Assembly: GCF_024970185.1 (NCBI RefSeq)
Contig: NZ_CP103965.1
Location: forward strand, 4,460,001-4,524,000
Origin: Pseudomonas sp. N3-W
GTDB lineage: Bacteria; Pseudomonadota; Gammaproteobacteria; Pseudomonadales; Pseudomonadaceae
Reading direction: 5' to 3'
Length of the DNA: 64,000 nucleotides
The translations under genes were made by a program, and so were the position numbers. Position 1 is the stretch's first letter; each line of letters begins with the position of its first letter. The notes below the pieces were generated by a model. The model saw only the letters and a list, made by a program, of their open reading frames with translations, had not been told where the DNA came from and ran no database searches. Positions 59,917 to 64,000 of this stretch are shown piece by piece.

Positions 59917-60819
59917 GTGACCATGCCACCCGCAATCCAGTACGTGACGACGCCAAATCTGCATGTCGCCTACGAATCCCACGGCCCAACGACCGGCGAT
60001 CCCGTCATCCTGCTCCACGGCTTCCCCTATTCCCCGCGTGGCTACGATGCCATCGCTCCGGCCCTCTCCGCACAGGGTTATCGTGTCATCGTGCCGTATC
60101 TGCGCGGCTATGGTCCGACCCGTTTCACCCGCCCCGATGTTCCGCGCTCAGGTCAGCAAGCGGCGCTCGCCCAGGACTTGCTCGATTTGATGGATGCACT
60201 GGCCATCAAGCAAGCCGCCCTGTGCGGTTATGACTGGGGTGGTCGGGCGGCGTGTGTTGTGGCGGCGCTGGATCCGCAGCGGGTTCGCTGCCTGGTCACG
60301 GGAGATGGCTACAATGTGCAGGACATTCCCCGCTCCACGCAGCCGCTGGACCCGGTCACCGAGCATCGCCTCTGGTATCAATACTACTTTCACACGCCGC
60401 GCGGCGTTGAAGGTCTGACGCAAAATCGCCGGGCGCTGTGTGAGTTGCTTTGGCAGTTGTGGTCGCCGACCTGGGCCGAAGGTGCCGAGCGCTATCCGCT
60501 GAGTGCGCCGGCCTTTGACAACCCGGATTTCGTCGAGGTGGTGATTCATTCCTACCGCCATCGCTTCATGTACGCGCCCGGCGATCCGTCGTTGGAATGG
60601 ATGGAGCAGGCCCTGGCGCGACAACCGGCGATCGGCGTACCGACAATTTCCCTGTGCGGCGCTGAAGACGGTGTCGGGCCTGCTTCGGCAATCGACGAAG
60701 ACATCGAGCATTTCACCGGGCGCTATGAGCGCCGGGTGCTGGCGGGCGTTGGGCATAACATTCCCGAGGAAGCGCCGCAGGCGACACTCAAGGCGTTACT
60801 GGATCTGTTGCAGGGCTAA
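59917..60819 (+). CDS. Alpha/beta hydrolase, epoxide-hydrolase/haloalkane-dehalogenase-like
   Basis: GTG 59917 is preferred because GGAG lies 7 bases upstream; ATG 59923 is two codons later and ATG 59893 lacks a site. The product is 300 aa, with HGFPYSPRGYDAI (oxyanion HG), RGYGPT, and the nucleophile elbow CGYDWGGRAA, where Asp replaces Ser as in epoxide hydrolases and haloalkane dehalogenases. CGAEDGVGP carries a possible acid, and GVGHNIPEEAP the catalytic His. There is no signal peptide. Its end overlaps the end of the AraC-type regulator by 32 bp on the opposite strand. The substrate is unknown. Confidence 0.8.
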   Translation: MTMPPAIQYVTTPNLHVAYESHGPTTGDPVILLHGFPYSPRGYDAIAPALSAQGYRVIVPYLRGYGPTRFTRPDVPRSGQQAALAQDLLDLMDALAIKQAALCGYDWGGRAACVVAALDPQRVRCLVTGDGYNVQDIPRSTQPLDPVTEHRLWYQYYFHTPRGVEGLTQNRRALCELLWQLWSPTWAEGAERYPLSAPAFDNPDFVEVVIHSYRHRFMYAPGDPSLEWMEQALARQPAIGVPTISLCGAEDGVGPASAIDEDIEHFTGRYERRVLAGVGHNIPEEAPQATLKALLDLLQG

Positions 60820-61771
60820 CTGAAAACCGTTCGCGATAGGCCTGCGGCGTCACGCCCATGGCCCGCAGGAAATTGCGTCGTAATGTCTCTTCGCTGCCGA
60901 ACCCACATTGCACGGCCACCCGTTTGATCGCGACCCCGGTGTCGCTGAGCAGGCGGCGGGCAGTTTCCACCCGGATCAGTTCTATAGCGCGGGCCGGGGT
61001 CTGGCCGGTGTCGGCCCGATAATGGCGGATGAAACTGCGTTCGCTCATGCCCGCTTGAAATGCCAGGGTCGGGATGCCGAGGTCTTTGGTGAGATTTTCG
61101 CCGATCCAGGCGTGAAGATCGTCGAAACGCTTGCCCTTCTGTTGCAGTGACAGGGTCACGCTGAACTGTGACTGGCCGCCGGGGCGTTTGAGAAACACCA
61201 CCAGCTGCCGGGCCACGTCCAGGGCCATGGTCCGGCCAAGGTCGGCTTCGACCATGGCCAGCGCCAAATCAATGCCGGCAGTCACCCCCGCCGAGGTCCA
61301 GACCGGACCGTCGTTGATGAAAATCGGATTGGGTTCGACCTGAAGCAATGGGTGTTTCTGCGCCAACTCTTCGCATCGGGTCCAGTGGGTCACCACTCGC
61401 CGGCCGTCGAGCCAGCCGCTGGCCGCCAGCAAGAACGCCCCGGTGCACACCGAAGACACGCGCCGGCAACCTGCTGCATGCTCACGTACCCACGCCACCA
61501 GCTGTTCGTCTTCTGCTGCTGCGTAGACGCCCCAGCCACCGGCGACGATCAGGGTGTCGCTGGCCGTTTCGGGCAATGGCTCGGCCAGCATCGCCAACCC
61601 GGCAGATGACATCACCGCCCCACCACCGCTGGCAATCACCAGCGGCGCATAGGGTGCGGGCTGGCCCTGCTGCCGGGCGATGTCGTTGGCTGAGGCGAAG
61701 ACTTGCAGTGGCCCGGTGACGTCCAGCAACTGCACATTGGCAAACGCAAGTACGTGAATGGCTTTCGGCAT
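60788..61771 (-). CDS. GlxA/FtrA-type AraC regulator with DJ-1/PfpI (class I amidotransferase-like) sensor domain
   Basis: The product is 327 aa from ATG 61771 (MPKAIHVLAFANVQLLDVTG). The longer start at 61810 would place the palindromic operator inside the coding region, so it is disfavoured. Residues about 1-180 are a DJ-1/PfpI fold with the nucleophile elbow VSSVCTGAFLLAASG. Residues about 220-320 are the AraC/XylS double HTH (LAFQAGMSERSFIRHYRADT; RVAVQCGFGSEETLRRNFLR; MGVTPQAYRERF). It diverges from isonitrile hydratase, another DJ-1 fold protein, and probably regulates it. The regulator and enzyme share the FANVQLLDVTG/FPQVQQLDLTG opening, which suggests common ancestry of the sensor and the enzyme. 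Confidence 0.87.
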   Translation of the reverse strand: MPKAIHVLAFANVQLLDVTGPLQVFASANDIARQQGQPAPYAPLVIASGGGAVMSSAGLAMLAEPLPETASDTLIVAGGWGVYAAAEDEQLVAWVREHAAGCRRVSSVCTGAFLLAASGWLDGRRVVTHWTRCEELAQKHPLLQVEPNPIFINDGPVWTSAGVTAGIDLALAMVEADLGRTMALDVARQLVVFLKRPGGQSQFSVTLSLQQKGKRFDDLHAWIGENLTKDLGIPTLAFQAGMSERSFIRHYRADTGQTPARAIELIRVETARRLLSDTGVAIKRVAVQCGFGSEETLRRNFLRAMGVTPQAYRERFSVSPATDPVTP

Positions 61772-61774
61772 GAT

Positions 61775-61810
61775 TGGCGTAATTCGTGGGGTTATTGGCG
61801 TATACGCCAA
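61775..61810. promoter_or_regulatory. Palindromic operator in the AraC/inhA divergent promoter
   Basis: TTGGCGTATACGCCAA at 61795-61810 is a perfect 16-bp palindrome. A half-copy TTGGCGTAA lies at 61775-61783. It lies between the two divergent starts (61771 and 61863), so it is a likely binding site for the AraC-type regulator. Confidence 0.6.
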
Positions 61811-61862
61811 ATCCTACGAGCCTACAGTGAAGCCGTCTATCCCACCCCGGAGAAAAAATGCC

Positions 61863-62546
61863 ATGACGTTGCAGATCGGTTTTTTGTTGTTTCCACAGGT
61901 TCAACAACTGGACCTGACTGGCCCTTACGATGTGCTCGCCTCGTTGCCGGATGTAAAAGTGCACCTGGTCTGGAAAGACCTGATGCCGATCACCGCCAGC
62001 ACCGGCCTGGTGCTCAAACCCACCACTACTTTTGAAGACTGCCCGGCACTGGACGTGATTTGCATTCCCGGCGGCAGCGGTGTCGGGCCCTTGATGGAGG
62101 ATGAACAGACGCTGGACTTCATCAAGGCGCAAGCGGCGGCTGCGCGGTACGTCACCTCGGTCTGCACCGGCGCCCTGGTGCTCGGCGCGGCGGGCCTGCT
62201 CAAGGGCAAGCGCGCTACCACGCACTGGGCCTTTCACGATCTGCTGGCACCGTTGGGTGCAACGCCGGTAAAGGATCGGGTGGTGCGCGACGGCAATCTG
62301 CTGACAGGCGGCGGCATCACGGCGGGGATCGATTTTGCCCTGACGTTGGCGGCGGAGCTGTTCGATAAGGACACGGCGCAGTTGGTGCAGTTGCAGCTGG
62401 AGTACGCGCCAGCGCCGCCATTTGCATCGGGCAGCCCGCAGACGGCACCGGATTCGGTATTGCAGGAGGCGAACAGACGAACAGCAGTGTCGTTAAGGCA
62501 GCGTGGGGAGATCGTCCATAGAGTGGCCGAGCGGCTTGGCCTATAG
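61863..62546 (+). CDS. inhA: Isonitrile hydratase
   Basis: The enzyme hydrates isonitriles to N-substituted formamides. ATG 61863 gives 227 aa (MTLQIGFLLFPQVQQLDLTG), close to the 228 aa I recall for P. putida InhA. It has the DJ-1/PfpI fold; the catalytic Cys101 sits in VTSVCTGALVLGAAGLLKGK, and the residues recalled as essential in InhA (Asp17, Cys101, Thr102) are all present at the same numbers. TTHWAFHDLL follows the nucleophile. It diverges from the GlxA-type regulator across a 91-bp gap with a perfect palindrome. The longer frame from 61758 overlaps that regulator and is rejected. Confidence 0.9.
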   Translation: MTLQIGFLLFPQVQQLDLTGPYDVLASLPDVKVHLVWKDLMPITASTGLVLKPTTTFEDCPALDVICIPGGSGVGPLMEDEQTLDFIKAQAAAARYVTSVCTGALVLGAAGLLKGKRATTHWAFHDLLAPLGATPVKDRVVRDGNLLTGGGITAGIDFALTLAAELFDKDTAQLVQLQLEYAPAPPFASGSPQTAPDSVLQEANRRTAVSLRQRGEIVHRVAERLGL

Positions 62547-62574
62547 GCACGGGTCTCTACACCGCTACGGCCTG

Positions 62575-62592
62575 CGGCTGGTTATCCAGCCG
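62575..62592. terminator. Hairpin between converging inhA and the fimbrial genes
   Basis: CGGCTGG-TTAT-CCAGCCG is a perfect 7-bp stem with a UNCG-size loop. There is no T-tract; it may end transcription from either side. Confidence 0.4.
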
Positions 62593-62683
62593 ATGGCCGC
62601 GTTGGCAACACCTGCCACCGCTCCCCTGTCCAGAAGATTGCACGATGAAACGACGTGGCTTCGGCCTTAGCCTGGTGCGTGTG

Positions 62684-63658
62684 TCATGGCACACCCATCA
62701 CGAGTACACCGCTCCCGTTTATGGGCCCGGCGGCAGGCAGGGACCCTGCACGCCTGACAAGAGAAAACATCACATCGTCGCCCCCCGAGTTGTTGGTAAT
62801 CTGGCTCTGGAACGAACCGTTGACTCGCACCGCAGCCCCCCCACGGACAAGGGCGGTCCCCACATCCGGATTGCTCATCGTCAGCAGGCTCGTGCTGAAC
62901 GAGGACGGCGTGCCTTGGTAGGTGATGGTGATCGGGCTGGTAACACTCCCCGGGCCGGGGCATGAATAGTTCAGCCGTTGGTTCATGCGAACGGTCGATG
63001 TCAGCGGATCAGTGCCGATCGCCCTCTGATGCACCTCGTTGAAGTCGATCACGATCAGGTTGTTATTGTTGATCGTACAAGTTGAGGGGGAGATGGTGAA
63101 GTTGTTGGCGGCGGTGTAAACGAGCCTTAAAGTTCTCCAGGTGGGGTCATAATTGTTGGTCTGGTCGAGACGCAACGTGCCAAGAATGTCGCCTGTTCGA
63201 ATATCGATAGGTGTCACTGGATTGTTGCGCAGCAAAATATAGGGCGTTACATTGACCGGAACAGCGGCAGCATTATTCGGCATGGTCGCAATCCGAATCC
63301 CCCCCGGAACAGGGGCGTTGTAGAACGTTCCGTTTATTCGCAAGCCGGAGCCCAAGTGGCTGAACTTCGCGCCGGCTGTCCAGGCCGGGCCGAATGTTGT
63401 ACCGGTTGCCCAGTAATCCTGCGCAGGATTTGGGGTAGACCCCTCAGGGGTGAATCGGCACTCAAGCCTCGCCCCTTCAAGCAGGATACGGGTTGTGTCC
63501 GTGTCCGCCCGGACAGTCACCCGGACCTGGAAGTCCACACCATCGCCCGTATTGACCTCTAGCCAGGCTCCGCCATCTATGCGGCATTGATTGGCTTTCA
63601 CGGTCGTAGTCACACTGATCAGGCCGAGAAGTACAATGATTCCATAGAGTCGTTTCAT
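62684..63658 (-). CDS. Chaperone-usher fimbrial protein, probable tip adhesin
   Basis: The 324-aa product begins MKRLYGIIVLLGLISVTTTV with signal cleavage near VKA/NQC. Its size and two-domain form (N-terminal half around GARLECRFTPEGSTPNPAQD, C-terminal pilin half with LNYSCPGPGSVTSPITITYQ and GGAAVRVNGSFQSQ) suit a fimbrial tip protein rather than a major pilin, which is about 180 aa. The C-terminus SLVRRAGSLPAAGPINGSGV and LVMGVP differs from the usual final aromatic pilin strand. It overlaps the upstream fimbrial gene as TAATG, so they form one operon running leftward; usher and chaperone genes are expected beyond 64000. Confidence 0.75.
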   Translation of the reverse strand: MKRLYGIIVLLGLISVTTTVKANQCRIDGGAWLEVNTGDGVDFQVRVTVRADTDTTRILLEGARLECRFTPEGSTPNPAQDYWATGTTFGPAWTAGAKFSHLGSGLRINGTFYNAPVPGGIRIATMPNNAAAVPVNVTPYILLRNNPVTPIDIRTGDILGTLRLDQTNNYDPTWRTLRLVYTAANNFTISPSTCTINNNNLIVIDFNEVHQRAIGTDPLTSTVRMNQRLNYSCPGPGSVTSPITITYQGTPSSFSTSLLTMSNPDVGTALVRGGAAVRVNGSFQSQITNNSGGDDVMFSLVRRAGSLPAAGPINGSGVLVMGVP

Positions 63659-64000
63659 TACGGATAATCCAGTGTAAAAATAGAGCTCACCCTGTAGGCA
63701 CCATGCCCAATGGTCTGATCCCTGATGGCATTCGGCTCGCCCTGCACATAGGCTTTGAGCTCAATGATGTTGTTGCCATTGGTCAACCGCTGTTCGTCGC
63801 TGGCGGTATTGACGGGCAATAGCCTGTTGTTCAACGTCTCAATACCGAGCCCGATACCTGAGGCACCGCTTCCACCATCCAGTGCGAACAACCCGGGCAG
63901 CTCACGGTTTTCCACACCGCCGAACGTGATGCTGACCGACTCGCTGATCGTGGTGTCACAGTCGTCCAGGTGCAGTCTGAAACCTTTGCCTACCGTGCGC
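63658..64000 (-). CDS. Fimbrial subunit, C-terminal part (5' end outside window)
   Basis: The open frame enters from the window edge and ends at TAA 63658-63660. The visible 113 residues include GKGFRLHLDDCDTTISESVS and ITFGGVENRELPGLFALDGG, the conserved Cys and donor-groove region of chaperone-usher pilins, with the C-terminal beta-strand GHGAYRVSSIFTLDYP, which has the expected penultimate Tyr that fits the chaperone. It is probably a minor or major pilin of the same operon as the gene it overlaps. Confidence 0.72.
   Translation of the reverse strand, partial: RTVGKGFRLHLDDCDTTISESVSITFGGVENRELPGLFALDGGSGASGIGLGIETLNNRLLPVNTASDEQRLTNGNNIIELKAYVQGEPNAIRDQTIGHGAYRVSSIFTLDYP

Overview
This window is a piece of a fluorescent Pseudomonas chromosome, most like the P. 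fluorescens group. The evidence is a near-complete pyoverdine (pvd) locus, GC-rich coding sequence, and many intergenic REP palindromes ending in GTGGGAGCGAGC-type arms. All family calls come from reading translated sequence and recalled family knowledge; no database was searched.

Layout. (1) 1-2162: a truncated periplasmic binding protein of a polyamine-type ABC transporter, divergent from a LysR regulator, with palindromes between them. (2) 2477-7528: a type VI secretion vgrG cassette with a putative effector, a lipoprotein and small exported proteins. It is visibly damaged: an in-frame TAA cuts vgrG short, and two downstream genes carry single-base frameshifts in 6-base homopolymers. (3) 7678-10401: a magnesium P-type ATPase, then about 750 bp of non-coding DNA with a roughly 115-bp tandem REP-containing repeat. 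(4) 11155-54741: the pyoverdine locus. It holds pvdA, fpvI, the pvdRT-opmQ exporter, pvdP, pvdM, pvdO, pvdE, fpvA, an alpha/beta hydrolase, three NRPS genes, a SyrP-like hydroxylase and a type II thioesterase. (5) 54835-62546: an MFS transporter, an SDR, a GH15 glucoamylase-like enzyme, a small unknown protein, an epoxide-hydrolase-like protein, a GlxA-type AraC regulator and isonitrile hydratase. (6) 62684-64000: two chaperone-usher fimbrial proteins, one running off the end.

How the pvd genes work together. PvdA supplies N5-hydroxyornithine. The chain from PvdL (not in this window) should pass to the NRPSs at 52744-49343, 49346-41520 and 41506-27941. Six modules read by eye give Lys, Asp+E, Ala-like, Thr+E, Ala-like with a degenerate E, and an Orn-type residue+E. 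With SyrP-type hydroxylation of Asp this predicts L-Lys, D-OH-Asp, L-Ala, D-allo-Thr, L-Ala, D-OH-Orn, the recalled peptide of pseudobactin B10. PvdE exports the precursor to the periplasm, PvdP, PvdM and PvdO mature it, PvdRT-OpmQ exports it, and FpvA with FpvI handles uptake and signalling. Five promoters carry a perfect PvdS box (TAAAT-N16-CGT) and two more carry one-base variants.

Most interesting points: the last NRPS ends in an epimerization domain with no thioesterase; one E domain has lost its catalytic His; fpvR, pvdN and pvdF are missing from their usual places; and the vgrG cassette carries several separate lesions.
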